Positions 17,007-26,654 of a DNA stretch of 64,000 nucleotides are shown in pieces. The DNA comes from Halosolutus amylolyticus (GTDB taxonomy: Archaea; Halobacteriota; Halobacteria; Halobacteriales; Natrialbaceae). The notes under the pieces were generated by a model. It ran no database searches. It saw only the letters and a program-made list of their open reading frames with translations, and had not been told where the DNA came from. Every line of letters starts with the position of its first letter. The stretch's first letter is position 1. The stretch spans positions 1 through 64,000 of the forward strand of contig NZ_JALIQP010000002.1 in the NCBI RefSeq assembly GCF_023566055.1, read 5' to 3'. Made by a program: the position numbers and the translations under genes.

Positions 17007-18704
17007 TCACTCGATCGACTCGGTCGTTGCCGCGTGGAGTGCGATTTCGACGATCGTCCCCCGCGGAGATCGGTCGGCGATGTCGAGCGTTCCGCCCGAC
17101 ACCCGGACGAGCCACGTGACCAGCCACAGTCCGAGCCCACTGGTGTGTTCGAGCGCGGTCTCCTGACCCGTCTCGAGGACCTCCCGCTCGTGGTCCGGGA
17201 TCCCCGGACCGTCGTCACTCACGCGAAGAATCGTCTCCGCCTGGCCGCGCTCGACGGTCACGGTGACGTCGGGTGCGGGCCGATCGGCGTGCTCGAACGC
17301 GTTGCTGAGCAGTTCCTCGAGGGCGAGTTCGAACGACTCGTGGGCGACGACCGGGGCCCGATCGGGGAGCGTCGTCGAGATCGGATCGCCGTCACGGCTC
17401 GCACGAACGTCCACGACCGTTTGCTCGACCACCGACACGAGGTCGATCGTCTGCCGATTCGCGCTCGCCTCGCCCATCGTTCGTTCGGCGAGTCGCGATC
17501 GTTCGCTCAGGGTCGCGAGGTTCTCGGCGGCGGCCTCGATCTGCTCGACGTGCTCGTGCTGGTCCGACGGAAGGGTCTCGCGCAGGATCGAACTGTGGCC
17601 GAGCATGAGGTTCGTATCGTGACGGACGTTGTGTCGCAACACGCGATTGAGGACGTCGAGTTGCTGTTCCCGGAGTGCCTGTTCGGTGACGTCGTGCAAC
17701 AGCAGGAGTCGACCGACGATGTGGGCCCCTCGTTCGATATCGCTGACCTCGACGTCGTAGTGGCGGGTTCCCGACGCCGTCCCCATCACGACCGATCGAT
17801 CGACGTCGTCGTCGGAATCCAGTATCGCCGCGAGCGGTTCGGCGACCTCCTCGAGACGGGTCCCCCGGGAGAGTTCGCGATCGGTACACTCGGTCGCTCG
17901 TGCGTTGTACTCGACGATCCGCCGGCGCGTGTCGACGACGATCACGCCGCTTTCCATCTCCGCGAGGACGGTCCGACTGGCGACGAGCGGCGACACCGGA
18001 ACGACCTCGAAGAGGTCCCGTTCGAACAGCGCCCAGCCGAAACAGACCATCGAGACGGAAAACGCGACCGGCGTTGGATCGACGCCCGGAATCGGGCCGT
18101 CGTAGAGCAGTTGCCAGCCTCCGGCGAGAGAGGGGGCGAACACGCCCAGCAACAGCGCCGTCGTGCGACCGCGATAGAGCCCCTGGGAGGTGCCGAGCAA
18201 CGCGAGCAAGACCGCCGCACCGGCGAGCACGAGGAGAAAACTGTAGCCGATCGCGAGGTAGTAGGGAAGTTCGAACGCGACCCCCCACGTCGGATAGCCG
18301 GTGCCGATCGCGAACGCCGACGGATCGCCGTCCCGAACGAGTCCGTGGAACGGGTTCGTCCAGACCAGGACCTGCACGACCAGGGGGACGACACACAGCG
18401 CGGCGATCGATCGGCGCGTGACGTACTGGTGCTGACCGGCGTACCTGAGTGCGAACACGAGCCACGCGACCGGGGCGAACATGATCCCGATCCACTCCAC
18501 GTTGACCCAGATCCAGAAGCCCTCGAACGTCGCACTCGCGAGCCGAAACGCGTGCGCCGCCGTCCAGACGCCCATCAGACCGGCGAGGGCGGCGAACGCA
18601 CCGGCACCGGGCAGTTCCTGTCGCCGGTAGCCGTACCAGGCGATCGCCGTCGCACCGCCCGACAGCGCGACGAGCGCCAGCGGCAGGAACCGTATCTCGG
18701 TCAT
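17007..18704 (-). CDS. Sensor histidine kinase with N-terminal 7TM domain and PAS
   Basis: 565 residues. The first 220 residues contain about seven hydrophobic helices and match the 7TM histidine-kinase N-terminal region (WIWVNVEWIGIMFAPVAWLV). A PAS-like domain follows (about 230-330), then the phospho-acceptor box VLRHNVRHDTNLMLG and an HATPase domain with LSNAFEHAD (N box), VSDDGPGIP (G1) and TSGLGLWLV (G2). It senses an unknown membrane or extracellular signal. No response regulator is adjacent, as is common for haloarchaeal orphan kinases. Confidence 0.9.
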   Translation of the reverse strand: MTEIRFLPLALVALSGGATAIAWYGYRRQELPGAGAFAALAGLMGVWTAAHAFRLASATFEGFWIWVNVEWIGIMFAPVAWLVFALRYAGQHQYVTRRSIAALCVVPLVVQVLVWTNPFHGLVRDGDPSAFAIGTGYPTWGVAFELPYYLAIGYSFLLVLAGAAVLLALLGTSQGLYRGRTTALLLGVFAPSLAGGWQLLYDGPIPGVDPTPVAFSVSMVCFGWALFERDLFEVVPVSPLVASRTVLAEMESGVIVVDTRRRIVEYNARATECTDRELSRGTRLEEVAEPLAAILDSDDDVDRSVVMGTASGTRHYDVEVSDIERGAHIVGRLLLLHDVTEQALREQQLDVLNRVLRHNVRHDTNLMLGHSSILRETLPSDQHEHVEQIEAAAENLATLSERSRLAERTMGEASANRQTIDLVSVVEQTVVDVRASRDGDPISTTLPDRAPVVAHESFELALEELLSNAFEHADRPAPDVTVTVERGQAETILRVSDDGPGIPDHEREVLETGQETALEHTSGLGLWLVTWLVRVSGGTLDIADRSPRGTIVEIALHAATTESIE

Positions 18705-18751
18705 CGTTCGCCCCCCATCCGGTCGGGATAGACAGGCATCCCACTTGAACT

Positions 18752-18773
18752 ACTGGTTTGTTCGACAACCAGT
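18752..18773. promoter_or_regulatory. Inverted repeat upstream of sensor kinase
   Basis: ACTGGTT and AACCAGT separated by 8 bases, 48 bases upstream of the kinase start. It could be an operator or part of a terminator-like hairpin after ndk; there is no further evidence. Confidence 0.3.
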
Positions 18774-18877
18774 TCCCACGACGGCAGGAACGGCCACGGG
18801 CGGCGCGGTGAGACGGTACGCGATCGGCTACGCCGGTGGTGAAACTGCAAAACAGACGCGACGGTCGACGTGGGTGG

Positions 18878-19342
18878 CTACTCGTAGAGCCACTCGGCGT
18901 CGTGCTGATCGTAGTCGATCAGCTCGTCTTCGTCGAAGTGGATCGCGATTTCGCGTTCGTTCGCGCCCTCGTCCTCGTGATCGGCGGCGTGGACGACGTT
19001 CCGACCGAGATCGAGCGCGTAGTCGCCCCGGATCGTGCCGGGGGCGGCCTCGAGCGGATCGGTCTCACCGATCATCTGGCGGACCTGTCGGGTCGCGTCC
19101 TGGCCCTCCCAGACCATCGGGACGACCGGTCCCGAGGTGATGAAGTCCACGAGGTCGTCGTAGAACGGCTTGTCCTCGTGTTCGCTGTAGTGTTCTTCGG
19201 CCCGTTCGCGGGGCATGGTCTCGACCTTGATGCCGACGAGTTTGAGCCCGCGGTCCTCGAGTCGGGAGACGACCTCGCCCACGAGGCCGCGCGCGAAGGC
19301 GTCGGGCTTGACCATCACGAAGGTACGCTCGTGATCGCTCAT
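18878..19342 (-). CDS. ndk: Nucleoside diphosphate kinase
   Basis: 154 residues, normal for the family. The phosphate-binding start [13 protein letters not shown] is intact, the catalytic His is in NVVHAADH (about 118), and the Kpn-loop region and the GTIRGDY motif are present. It equilibrates NDPs and NTPs in the cytoplasm. Last gene of rpl7ae-rps28e-rpl24e-ndk: its start overlaps the rpl24e stop (ATGA), so it is expressed with ribosomal proteins, as in many archaea. Confidence 0.97.
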   Translation of the reverse strand: MSDHERTFVMVKPDAFARGLVGEVVSRLEDRGLKLVGIKVETMPRERAEEHYSEHEDKPFYDDLVDFITSGPVVPMVWEGQDATRQVRQMIGETDPLEAAPGTIRGDYALDLGRNVVHAADHEDEGANEREIAIHFDEDELIDYDQHDAEWLYE

Positions 19343-19749
19343 TGTTCGGCTTCCTCGGCCTCTTCGGCTTCCTCGGCCTCTTCGGCCTCCTCAGCGTCTT
19401 CGGCCTCTTCGACCTCTTCAGTTTCGTCGACGGTTTCGTCCCCGGCGGGTACGTCTTCGTCGTCCTCGACGTCCTCGGTCTCCGCTTCGAGATCCTCGTC
19501 TTCGCCGGCCTCGACCTGCTCGGTCCCGTCGGCCTCCTCGTCTGCGGGGGTGTCGGTCTGGGCCGGACCCTTGCCGCGACGACCTTCCTCGGTCCACTCG
19601 AGGTCGCGCGGTTCGCGACCGAGCTTGTAGTTTTTCTCCGCCTTGGAGTCGACGAAGTGGAGCACGGAGCCGTCGTTCTTGACGTACATGATACCCGTGC
19701 CGGGTTCGATCTCTTCGCCCGTGTAGTCACAGGTTCGTTTCTCGACCAT
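19339..19749 (-). CDS. rpl24e: 50S ribosomal protein L24e with long acidic tail
   Basis: 136 residues from the ATG at 19749, which overlaps the rps28e stop by one base. Residues 1-60 are the L24e zinc-binding domain: [20 protein letters not shown] opens it, and the rest includes [13 protein letters not shown] and the [14 protein letters not shown] end. Only one zinc-ligand-like Cys is visible, which is common in haloarchaeal L24e. L24e is normally about 60-70 residues; here some 70 extra residues follow, almost all Glu, Asp and Ala, ending in repeated EEA. The tail overlaps the ndk start. It may be a disordered acidic extension adapted to high salt. Confidence 0.93.
   Translation of the reverse strand: MVEKRTCDYTGEEIEPGTGIMYVKNDGSVLHFVDSKAEKNYKLGREPRDLEWTEEGRRGKGPAQTDTPADEEADGTEQVEAGEDEDLEAETEDVEDDEDVPAGDETVDETEEVEEAEDAEEAEEAEEAEEAEEAEQ
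19342..19416 (-). repeat. Trinucleotide-phased repeat encoding EEA units
   Basis: The end of rpl24e is a run of GAG-GAA-GCC-type 9-base units encoding Glu-Glu-Ala, at least six nearly identical in DNA. This indicates recent slippage expansion. Confidence 0.7.
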
Positions 19750-19973
19750 TATTGCCCTCCGATGGAGTCGGCCTCGCGGGCGGTCTCGCGAAGCTGGAGT
19801 ACGTCGCCCTCGCGGACCGGCCCGAGGCAGTTTCGGGTGATGATGCGTCCCTGGTTCTCGCCCTCCTTGATTCGGCACTTGACCTGCATGGCCTCGCCGT
19901 GCATGCCGGTCTTGCCGACGATCTCGATGACCTCGGCGGGCGTGGAGCCGCTTTCTTCCTCTTCAGCACTCAT
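19749..19973 (-). CDS. rps28e: 30S ribosomal protein S28e
   Basis: 74 residues, usual size. The core [20 protein letters not shown] and the conserved end LRETAREAD identify S28e, an archaeal/eukaryotic small-subunit protein near the decoding region. Its stop overlaps the rpl24e start by one base and it follows rpl7ae by 11 bases, so it is co-transcribed. Confidence 0.97.
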   Translation of the reverse strand: MSAEEEESGSTPAEVIEIVGKTGMHGEAMQVKCRIKEGENQGRIITRNCLGPVREGDVLQLRETAREADSIGGQ

Positions 19974-19984
19974 CTCTAATCACC

Positions 19985-20347
19985 TCAGTCGAGGTCCTCG
20001 ACCTTGTCGGCGATGTCCTCGACGTCGCCGTCGGCCTCGCCGGCGTCGACGATCGCCGCGGCGGCCGAGCCGACCTCGAGGCCGGCGGCGTGGCCGACGT
20101 CGTCCTGGGTCTCGATGAAAACGACGGGGATGCCCTTCTCCTCCGCGAGGTCGGGAAGGTGCATGACGATCTCTTCGGGGGAGACGTCCTCGGCGACGTA
20201 GACGAGATCGGCGTTGCCGCGCTCGATCGCTTTCGTCGTTTCGTTGGTTCCTTTCTTTACGCGTCCGGTGTCTCGAGCGACCTCGAGCGCCTCGAGGGCG
20301 TCGTCTGCGAGGTCGGCTGGGATGTCGGTTGTGACGTAGACTGACAT
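19985..20347 (-). CDS. rpl7ae: 50S ribosomal protein L7Ae
   Basis: 120 residues from the ATG at 20347; the open frame further upstream is the leader and is not protein-like. The kink-turn-binding signature [20 protein letters not shown] is intact, as is [20 protein letters not shown]7Ae is both a ribosomal protein and the core k-turn protein of C/D and H/ACA RNPs and RNase P in archaea. First gene of the operon with rps28e, rpl24e and ndk, preceded by a long structured leader. Confidence 0.97.
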   Translation of the reverse strand: MSVYVTTDIPADLADDALEALEVARDTGRVKKGTNETTKAIERGNADLVYVAEDVSPEEIVMHLPDLAEEKGIPVVFIETQDDVGHAAGLEVGSAAAAIVDAGEADGDVEDIADKVEDLD

Positions 20348-20502
20348 TGGTTGTTCACCTCTCCTACACGTGGGCTCGCGCTCCCCTGCCGTCCGGGGGC
20401 TGGGCCCCGGGCCGAGTTCGACCCGGCGGAAGTCCTGTGAGGCTAGGAGCATCATCAACCCCGCGTAGGGTGTACTACGCAGTAGCGTTGCCCCCCTTAA
20501 AA
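20348..20502 (-). promoter_or_regulatory. Promoter and structured 5' leader of rpl7ae operon
   Basis: TTTTAA on the minus strand at 20497-20502 is the TATA box; a start near 20475 gives a leader of about 125 nt. A palindrome GCGTAG-N6-CTACGC (20463-20480) covers the expected start site. Within the leader are a box-C-like TGATGAT (20451-20457) and an 8-bp GC-rich hairpin (20407-20426). Leaders of archaeal L7Ae genes can be bound by L7Ae itself, which makes autoregulation plausible here. Confidence 0.5.
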
Positions 20503-20607
20503 GCGTGTTCAAACGGCCGAGGCCGTGAGACACCTCCGCACGGGCCGCAGTCGCGCCGACGACAGGTTGGGCGTCCGAACGGACGCTCCTCGTGGCGTTC
20601 CGGTGCC

Positions 20608-20612
20608 TATTA
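20608..20612 (+). promoter_or_regulatory. TATA-like box of tmcA
   Basis: TATTA centred 28 bases before the ATG at 20638; fits a leaderless transcript and supports that start. Confidence 0.45.
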
Positions 20613-20637
20613 CTCTCGAGCCAACCGATCGGGTCAC

Positions 20638-22938
20638 ATGGAGGCCGACGTCGTCGATCTCACCCGCAGGCTCCGCACGGAAGCGACGCGGACCGACGAG
20701 CGCCGACTCCTGGTGCTCGCGGGCGATCGCGAGCGGGGCTACGACGTCCTCGACGCCGTCCTCGACGACCTCTCGGTCCCGATCACGCGGACGACGCTCG
20801 TCGGCCCGGACGATCGACTTCGCTGCGAACAGGTCCCCCAGTCGAACGCCGGTGATCTCCTCGGGACGACGCGGGACGCCGTGGCGATCGACGCCCACGC
20901 GGAACTCCGTCCGAACGCCGTCGGCAAACTCGTCGGCACCGTCGACGGCGGCGGCCTACTCGTCCTCCTGACGCCGCCGCTCGAGGTGTGGCCCGATCGG
21001 CGCGACGGGTTCGACGAGTCGCTAGCCGTCCCACCGTTTTCGCTGTCGGACGTGACCGGGCGGTTCCGCCGCCGTCTCGTCGAGACGCTCCGGGAACACC
21101 GTGGCATCGCGATCGTCGACTGCGACGCCGGCGCGATCGAGGACGACGGACTCACCCACCCGGCACCTCGCCTGACCGCCGAAACGGAGTCGCCGATCGT
21201 GTCCGACGACCACCTATTTCCGGCGGCAACCTACGAGGCCTGCCTCACGGCCGACCAGGCCGAGGCCGTCGCCGCGTTCGAGTCCCTCGCGAGCGCCGAC
21301 TCCGCGGAGCCCGACCGCGGGGAGCCGCGGGCCGTCGTGCTCGAGGCCGATCGGGGCCGCGGCAAGTCGAGCGCGGCAGGACTCGCGGCGGGGGCGTTCG
21401 CCGCCGACGGCCAGGACGTGCTCGTCACCGCCCCGCAGTTCCGGAACGCGCGGGAGGTGTTCGATCGCGCGGGCGAACTCGCCGAGACGCTCGGCGTCGC
21501 GACGGCCGTCGAATCGACGCTGGTAGAGACGGACGCCGGGGGTCGCGTCCGGTTCCGTGATCCCGACGAGGCCGTCGATCGACTCTCGAGCGTCGACGTC
21601 GTCGTCGTCGACGAGGCGGCCGCGCTCCCGGTCGCGAGGCTCGAGTCGCTGCTCGACGCCGATCGGGTCGCGTTCGCGACGACGATCCACGGCTACGAGG
21701 GCGCGGGCCGGGGCTTCTCCGTCCGGTTTCGCGATCGACTCGCCGAGAGCGACCACGCGGTCACCGACTGCACGATGTCGGAGCCGATCCGCTACGCCGC
21801 GGGGGACCCGATCGAGGTCTGGGCGTTTCGCGCCCTGCTCCTCGACGCCCGGCCGCCCGTAGAACCGCTCGTCGCGGACGCGAAACCGGATTCGGGCGCG
21901 ATCGAGTACCGGCGGCTCGACCCCGACGCACTCCTCGCCGACGAGACCCTGCTGCGGGAGGCGTTCGGCCTGCTCGTGCTCGCTCACTACCGGACCGAGC
22001 CCAACGACCTCGCGCGACTGCTCGACGCCCCGAACCTCGAGGCGCGGGCACTGGTCCACGACGGGCACGTCGTCAGCGTCGCCCTGCTGGCCCGCGAGGG
22101 GACCCTCGCGAGCGAGACGCGATCGGCGATGTACGAGGGCGGGCGGGTCCGCGGGAACATGCTCCCGGACGTGCTCACGAGCCAGTTGCGCGACGAAGCG
22201 GCGGGCGACTCCGCGGGACTCCGGGTCGTCCGCATCGCGACCCACCACGCCGCCCGATCGCGGGGCCTGGGTTCGCGCCTGCTCGCGGAGATCCGGACCG
22301 AGTACGGCGAGGACGTCGACTGGCTCGGGACCGGTTTCGGCGCGACGCCGGGGCTCCTGCGGTTCTGGCACGAGAACGGCTACGGGGCGATCCATCTCTC
22401 GACGACGCGCAACGACGCCAGCGGGGAGTACTCCGCGCTCATGCTCGCGCCCACGAGCGACGAGGGACGAGCGCTCCGCGATCGCCACGCCGACTGGTTC
22501 GCCCGGCGATTCGCCGCGGTCTGTTCCGATTCGCTCGACGACCTGGACCCGGACGTAGCCCGCGCGGCGTTGCGAAGCGTCGATCCCGACGCGGCCCCGC
22601 CGATCGACCTGACCGATCACGAGTGGCGGGTCGTCGCCGGTGCCGCCTACGGCCCCGGACTCTTCGACGTGGATCCCGGCCCGTTCCGATCGCTGGTCGT
22701 CAGGTGCCTGGTCGAGGACCCGGCCGCGATCGATCTGACGGACCGCGAGGAGCGACTGCTCGTCCTCCGGGTGCTGCAGGCTCGCGAGTGGTCGACGGTA
22801 GCCGATCGCCTCGACTATCCCTCGTCCGGGCAGTGCATGCGCGCCCTCGGCGACGCGTTCTGTCCCCTCGTCGATCACTACGGCGGGGACTCAGCGCTCG
22901 CGGTCCGCGATCGGTTTCTCGACTCTAGTAGCAACTGA
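20638..22938 (+). CDS. tmcA: tRNA(Met) cytidine acetyltransferase TmcA
   Basis: 766 residues from the ATG at 20638. The layout is that of TmcA/Nat10: an N-terminal domain, an RNA-helicase-like ATPase with Walker [18 protein letters not shown] (about 235) and Walker [11 protein letters not shown] (about 321), a GNAT domain with [17 protein letters not shown] (about 531) and a C-terminal RNA-binding tail. The enzyme makes N4-acetylcytidine at the wobble position of elongator tRNA-Met using acetyl-CoA and ATP; in archaea related proteins can also acetylate other RNAs. The last codons (Ser-Ser-Asn-stop) come from the terminal inverted repeat of a MITE, so the original C terminus has probably been replaced. 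Confidence 0.95.
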   Translation: MEADVVDLTRRLRTEATRTDERRLLVLAGDRERGYDVLDAVLDDLSVPITRTTLVGPDDRLRCEQVPQSNAGDLLGTTRDAVAIDAHAELRPNAVGKLVGTVDGGGLLVLLTPPLEVWPDRRDGFDESLAVPPFSLSDVTGRFRRRLVETLREHRGIAIVDCDAGAIEDDGLTHPAPRLTAETESPIVSDDHLFPAATYEACLTADQAEAVAAFESLASADSAEPDRGEPRAVVLEADRGRGKSSAAGLAAGAFAADGQDVLVTAPQFRNAREVFDRAGELAETLGVATAVESTLVETDAGGRVRFRDPDEAVDRLSSVDVVVVDEAAALPVARLESLLDADRVAFATTIHGYEGAGRGFSVRFRDRLAESDHAVTDCTMSEPIRYAAGDPIEVWAFRALLLDARPPVEPLVADAKPDSGAIEYRRLDPDALLADETLLREAFGLLVLAHYRTEPNDLARLLDAPNLEARALVHDGHVVSVALLAREGTLASETRSAMYEGGRVRGNMLPDVLTSQLRDEAAGDSAGLRVVRIATHHAARSRGLGSRLLAEIRTEYGEDVDWLGTGFGATPGLLRFWHENGYGAIHLSTTRNDASGEYSALMLAPTSDEGRALRDRHADWFARRFAAVCSDSLDDLDPDVARAALRSVDPDAAPPIDLTDHEWRVVAGAAYGPGLFDVDPGPFRSLVVRCLVEDPAAIDLTDREERLLVLRVLQAREWSTVADRLDYPSSGQCMRALGDAFCPLVDHYGGDSALAVRDRFLDSSSN

Positions 22939-23077
22939 AACGACTCATACGGTTTACTGTAAGTCAGTTCCGGCGCAACCGCCGCCCGGATCGCGGTTGC
23001 GCCGGTAAATCGTTACAGCAATCCGTATCACACACTGATCTCCGATCAGGAGTTTATTGACTTTCAGTTGCTACTAG
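22925..23077. mobile_element. MITE with 16-bp perfect terminal inverted repeats, disrupted by a second element
   Basis: The ends CTAGTAGCAACTGAAA and its exact complement TTTCAGTTGCTACTAG bound a 153-bp unit with no coding capacity. Outer sequence shared with the copy at 59115-59198 includes GAAACGAYTC, ACACACTGATC and the TTGACTTTCAGT-type end. The unit lies between convergent tmcA and an SDR gene and provides the stop codon of each. An 82-bp block absent from the other copy is inserted inside it. Confidence 0.8.
22947..23028. mobile_element. Second MITE-like element nested in the first
   Basis: An 82-bp block with imperfect terminal inverted repeats (ATACGG...CCGTAT, extended by TACTGTAA and TTACAGCA). 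It contains an internal 13-bp perfect stem: CCGGCGCAACCGC at 22970-22982 and its complement at 22993-23005. It is absent at the same position in the related element at 59115-59198, which is the evidence that it was inserted. Confidence 0.65.
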
Positions 23078-23811
23078 GAAAACGCGCGCCGGATGACGAA
23101 CTCGGGTAATAGGTCGAGGAGCCACGCGACCAGTCGCCAGCGACGGGTGACGTACGCGTGCTTGCGCTCGTTCTCGATCGCACGGGAGATCTGACGGGCG
23201 GCCGTCTCGGGCGAACACTCCCAGAACGTGCCCATCGAGAGGTCGGTGTCGACGAACCCCGGTTCGATGGTGGTGATCGCCACGTCCGACTCGGCACCGC
23301 GCTGGCGGGCCCGTAGCCCCTCGAGGTAGGTCGAGACGAACGCTTTCGAGGCGTTGTACGCCGGCGTCGCGCCGTTCCCGAAGTGGGCGGCGACCGACGA
23401 AACCCCGACGAGGTGGCCGTCACGGTCCCGCGCGTGGTCCGGATTCGCCTCGAAGTACTCCATCGCGGCCGTCGCGATCGCGGCGAACCCGCGGACGTTG
23501 ACGTCGATCGTCCGGCGTTCCCGCTCCCAGCGCAGTTGATAGTTCGCGTACCCGACCCCGGCACTGAGAACGACGACGTCGACCGACGGCATCGCCGCGG
23601 CGAGTTCGAAAAACCCCTCGCGGGCGTCCGCGGTATCGGTCACGTCCATCGTCGCGACGTAGGCCTGCGTCGGTAACTCGGCCCCGATCGCTTTCAGTCG
23701 CTCCGTCCGTCGCGCCGTCAGGCCGATCTCGTAGCCCCGATCGGCGAGTTCCCGGGCAAGCGCTTCGCCGATCCCCGAGGACGCACCGACGATGATGGCA
23801 CCACGTGTCAT
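23074..23811 (-). CDS. Short-chain dehydrogenase/reductase (SDR)
   Basis: 245 residues from the ATG at 23811. Classical SDR motifs: nucleotide-binding GASSGIGEALA (about 8-18), VVLSAGVGYAN in the NAG position (about 82), catalytic Ser in VGVSSVAAHFG (about 137), Tyr and Lys in YNASKAF (about 150-154), and IEPGFVDT. The Arg at ARRTER favours NADP(H). The substrate is unknown. The stop codon TAG lies inside the MITE inverted repeat, so the C terminus (RRAFS) may have been reset by the insertion. Confidence 0.92.
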   Translation of the reverse strand: MTRGAIIVGASSGIGEALARELADRGYEIGLTARRTERLKAIGAELPTQAYVATMDVTDTADAREGFFELAAAMPSVDVVVLSAGVGYANYQLRWERERRTIDVNVRGFAAIATAAMEYFEANPDHARDRDGHLVGVSSVAAHFGNGATPAYNASKAFVSTYLEGLRARQRGAESDVAITTIEPGFVDTDLSMGTFWECSPETAARQISRAIENERKHAYVTRRWRLVAWLLDLLPEFVIRRAFS

Positions 23812-23970
23812 GGGTAGACGTTCAATCCGGACACCATAATGGTGCCGAGTCGACGCCCCGGCCGGAGTGCTCACACTCGCGACAGCCGTCCTGTCGACGG
23901 CGGCGGTATCGATTCCGGTGAGAATCGACAGGGGGTATTTGACAGTCGCTCTGGAAGTACGTCCAACCGG

Positions 23971-25769
23971 ATGGCCACGCTGACGACTGGGACGGTGCTG
24001 GTCTTCCTGATCATCTTCGTCGCGCTGGTGTTGTTCGTCACCGAACCGGTCCCGATCGACGTCACGGCGATCGGGATCATGGTCAGTCTGATGGTCCTCG
24101 GCCCGTGGACGGGCGTCTCACCGAGCGACGGCGTGGCCGGATTCTCGAACCCCGCGACGATCACGATCCTCGCGATGATGATCCTGAGCGAGGGGGTGCG
24201 CCGGACCGGCCTCATTCAGCGTCTCCAGCAGACCGTCGCCGCCTACACCGGGACGAGCGAACACAAGCAACTCGGCGCGACGATCGGCATCGTCGGGCCG
24301 CTGTCGGGGTTGATCAACAACACGGCGGCGGTCGCCGTGCTGGTGCCGATGGTCAACGACCTCGCCCACGAGAACGGGACCTCCCCGTCGAAACTCCTCT
24401 TGCCCCTGTCGTACGCGTCGATGTTCGGCGGCATGCTCACGCTCATCGGCACCTCCACCAACCTCGTCGCGAGCAGTCTCTCCGCCCAGTACATCGATCG
24501 GCCCTTCTCGATGTTCGAGTTCACCCGGCTCGGCGTCGTCGTGTTCGTCGTCGGCTCGATATACCTGCTCACGATCGGCTACTGGCTCACCCCAGCGCGT
24601 GTCACGCCCCGGAGCGAGCGAGCGACGACGGCGAAAGAGGAGTACCTCACGGAACTGGTCGTTCGCGAGGAGTCGCCGGTGATCGCACGACGATCCGGGA
24701 TGCCCTCGAGGAGGTCGACTTCGAGGCCGAGGTCACCCAGCTGATCCGGAACGATCGGTACATGTCCAACCCCTCGCTGTCGACGGCCGTCCAGAGCGGC
24801 GACGTCTACACGGTCCGGCTCACCGACGACGCGCTCCAGACGTTGCTCGACGTCGACGGCGTCGACCTCGTTCCCGGCGTGACGACCGAAGCCGACCTCG
24901 AGACGCTCGCGCCGGAACAGACGCTCGTCGAGATCGTCCTCACGGCGGGTTCCGACCTGATCGGCGAGACGATCGACTCGGCCCGCTTTTCCGACAGCTA
25001 CCGGGCTCGCGTGCTCGCCGTTCGCCGCGGCGGCAGGATCACCCACGAACGGCTCTCCGAATTCCGGTTCCGGCCGGGAGACGCGCTCCTCATCGAGTCC
25101 GAGTCCGAGACGGTCGATCGCCTCGCGGACGACCCGAACGTCATCGCCGCCGGTGATCTCGCGCTCCAGCAGTTCCGACGCTCGAAACTGCCGATCGCGG
25201 TCGGCGTCGTACTCGCCGTGGTGGGGCTGGCCGCGATCGGCCTGTTACCGATCATGGTCTCCGCGCTGGCCGGCGTCGTCACGATGCTCGCGACCGGCGT
25301 CGTCAAACCGGCCGAAGCGTACGAGGCCGTCCAGTGGGACGTCATCTTCCTGCTGGCCGGCGTTATCCCCCTGGGGAACGCGATGGCCGAGACCGGCGGC
25401 GCGGACGTCGTCGGCGCGATCGTCGTCTCGAGCGCCGACGTGTTGCCGGCGATCGGCGTCCTCGGCCTGTTCTACCTGCTGACCGCCATGATGACGAACG
25501 TCGTCAGCAACCAGGCGAGCGTCGTGTTGCTCGTCCCGGTCGCCGTCGACGTCGCCGCGCGGCTGAACGCCAACGCATTCGCGTTCGTCCTCGCGGTGAC
25601 CTTCGCCGCCAGCACGGCGTTCATGACGCCCGTCGGCTACCAGACCAACCTCTTCGTCTACGGGCCGGGGAAGTACCAGTTCCAGGATTTCGTCCGCGTC
25701 GGTGGCCCGCTCCAGTTCCTGCTCGCGGTCGTGACGACCGTCGGCATCGCCTTCTTCTGGGGTGTGTGA
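23971..25769 (+). pseudogene. SLC13/DASS-type permease with RCK_C domains, split by a frameshift
   Basis: The N-terminal part starts at the ATG at 23971 and shows membrane helices and the SLC13 motif IGTSTNLVASSL. Homologous-looking sequence continues in another frame from about 24685: TIRDALEEVDFEAEVTQLIR, then two RCK_C/TrkA_C-like segments, then more helices with TNVVSNQASVVLLVPVAV and FMTPVGYQTNLFV, ending at 25769. In the first frame reading continues into Arg/Ser-rich nonsense to 24744. A single missing base near 24682-24690 explains this; the full product would be about 600 residues, normal for the family. Either a genuine recent pseudogene or a sequencing error. Such permeases are Na+-coupled dicarboxylate or sulfate carriers. 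Confidence 0.8.
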
Positions 25770-25840
25770 TCGCCGGGACCGGTCGCCGACCTGCCGCAGC
25801 CAGCGGTACGTCTTTGACCCGAGCACCCGTCGACAATCGT

Positions 25841-26326
25841 ATGGTCGACGCGGTGACGATCCTCGCGATCGCGTTGCTGGCTGGTGCAATCGTCGGGGCG
25901 GCCGTCCCGATGGTTCCGAGCGGCCTCCTCTCGCTGGCCGGACTCGGCCTCTACTGGTGGGGCTCCGGATTCACCGACCTCGGGGTTCTCGCCTTCGTCG
26001 TCCTCGTCTCGATCGCCGTCCTCACTGCGCTCGTCGAGTTCTTCGGCGGCTCGATCGCCGCGAAAGCCGGCGGCGCCTCGTGGGGAACGACCGCCGCCGC
26101 CGCGGTCGCCGGGCTCGTCCTCATGATCGTCACGGGCCCGCTGGGGCTGGTCGTCGGCCTCTTCGGGACCGTCTTCGCGCTCGAATTCGTCCGAAACGGG
26201 GAACTCGAGGGGAGCACGCGATCGGCCGCCTACACGACCGTCGGCGTCTTCGCGTCGACGGCGGTGCAGGTCCTGCTGACGGCGTCGATCCTCCTCGGCT
26301 TCCTCGTGGCCGTCTTCCTGTTCTGA
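25841..26326 (+). CDS. DUF456-type membrane protein
   Basis: 161 residues from the ATG at 25841. Four or five hydrophobic helices contain the small-residue-rich turns typical of DUF456 (GAAVPMVPSGLLSLAGLGLY and TGPLGLVVGLFGTVFALEF). The function of the family is unknown. It starts 71 bases after the split transporter on the same strand, but no functional link is evident. Confidence 0.8.
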   Translation: MVDAVTILAIALLAGAIVGAAVPMVPSGLLSLAGLGLYWWGSGFTDLGVLAFVVLVSIAVLTALVEFFGGSIAAKAGGASWGTTAAAAVAGLVLMIVTGPLGLVVGLFGTVFALEFVRNGELEGSTRSAAYTTVGVFASTAVQVLLTASILLGFLVAVFLF

Positions 26327-26374
26327 TCGGCGACGGGGAAACACTCAAGCCGTGGGCATCGTTCACACGAATGA

Positions 26375-26539
26375 ATGGAGTGTTCCGAAGCGGACTGCGA
26401 TCGACCCGCCGCCGTCGAGTTGCACATCCCGTGGGCCGAGAACCGGTACGTCTGTGCCGCCCACGCCCGCGTGCTCGGCCGTCAGGACGGCGTCGTCGCG
26501 GACCCGGTACCCGATCGGGCCGACGACCTGCTCGAGTGA
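26375..26539 (+). CDS. Small zinc-finger-like protein, 54 residues
   Basis: An ATG at 26375 gives MECSEADCDRPAAVELHIPW, then ENRYVCAAHARVLGRQDGVV and an acidic end. It has a C-x4-C near the N terminus and a C-x2-H further on, a plausible single zinc site. Third codon positions are almost all G or C, as in real haloarchaeal genes. I recall similar small proteins in other haloarchaea, without known function. Confidence 0.65.
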   Translation: MECSEADCDRPAAVELHIPWAENRYVCAAHARVLGRQDGVVADPVPDRADDLLE

Positions 26540-26654
26540 GCCGGCGATCGGCGATTGTATACCGGAACTGAAATACACTAAAAGCACACATTCGGTGATT
26601 TAGACGGCCCTCTTTCCAGAAGATCTATGGTCGGACGGTCGGTTTCACCTGGGG

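Noticed and set aside
20407-20457. C/D box small RNA upstream of rpl7ae
   Set aside because: A box-C-like TGATGAT is present, but no CTGA box D could be found in the leader.
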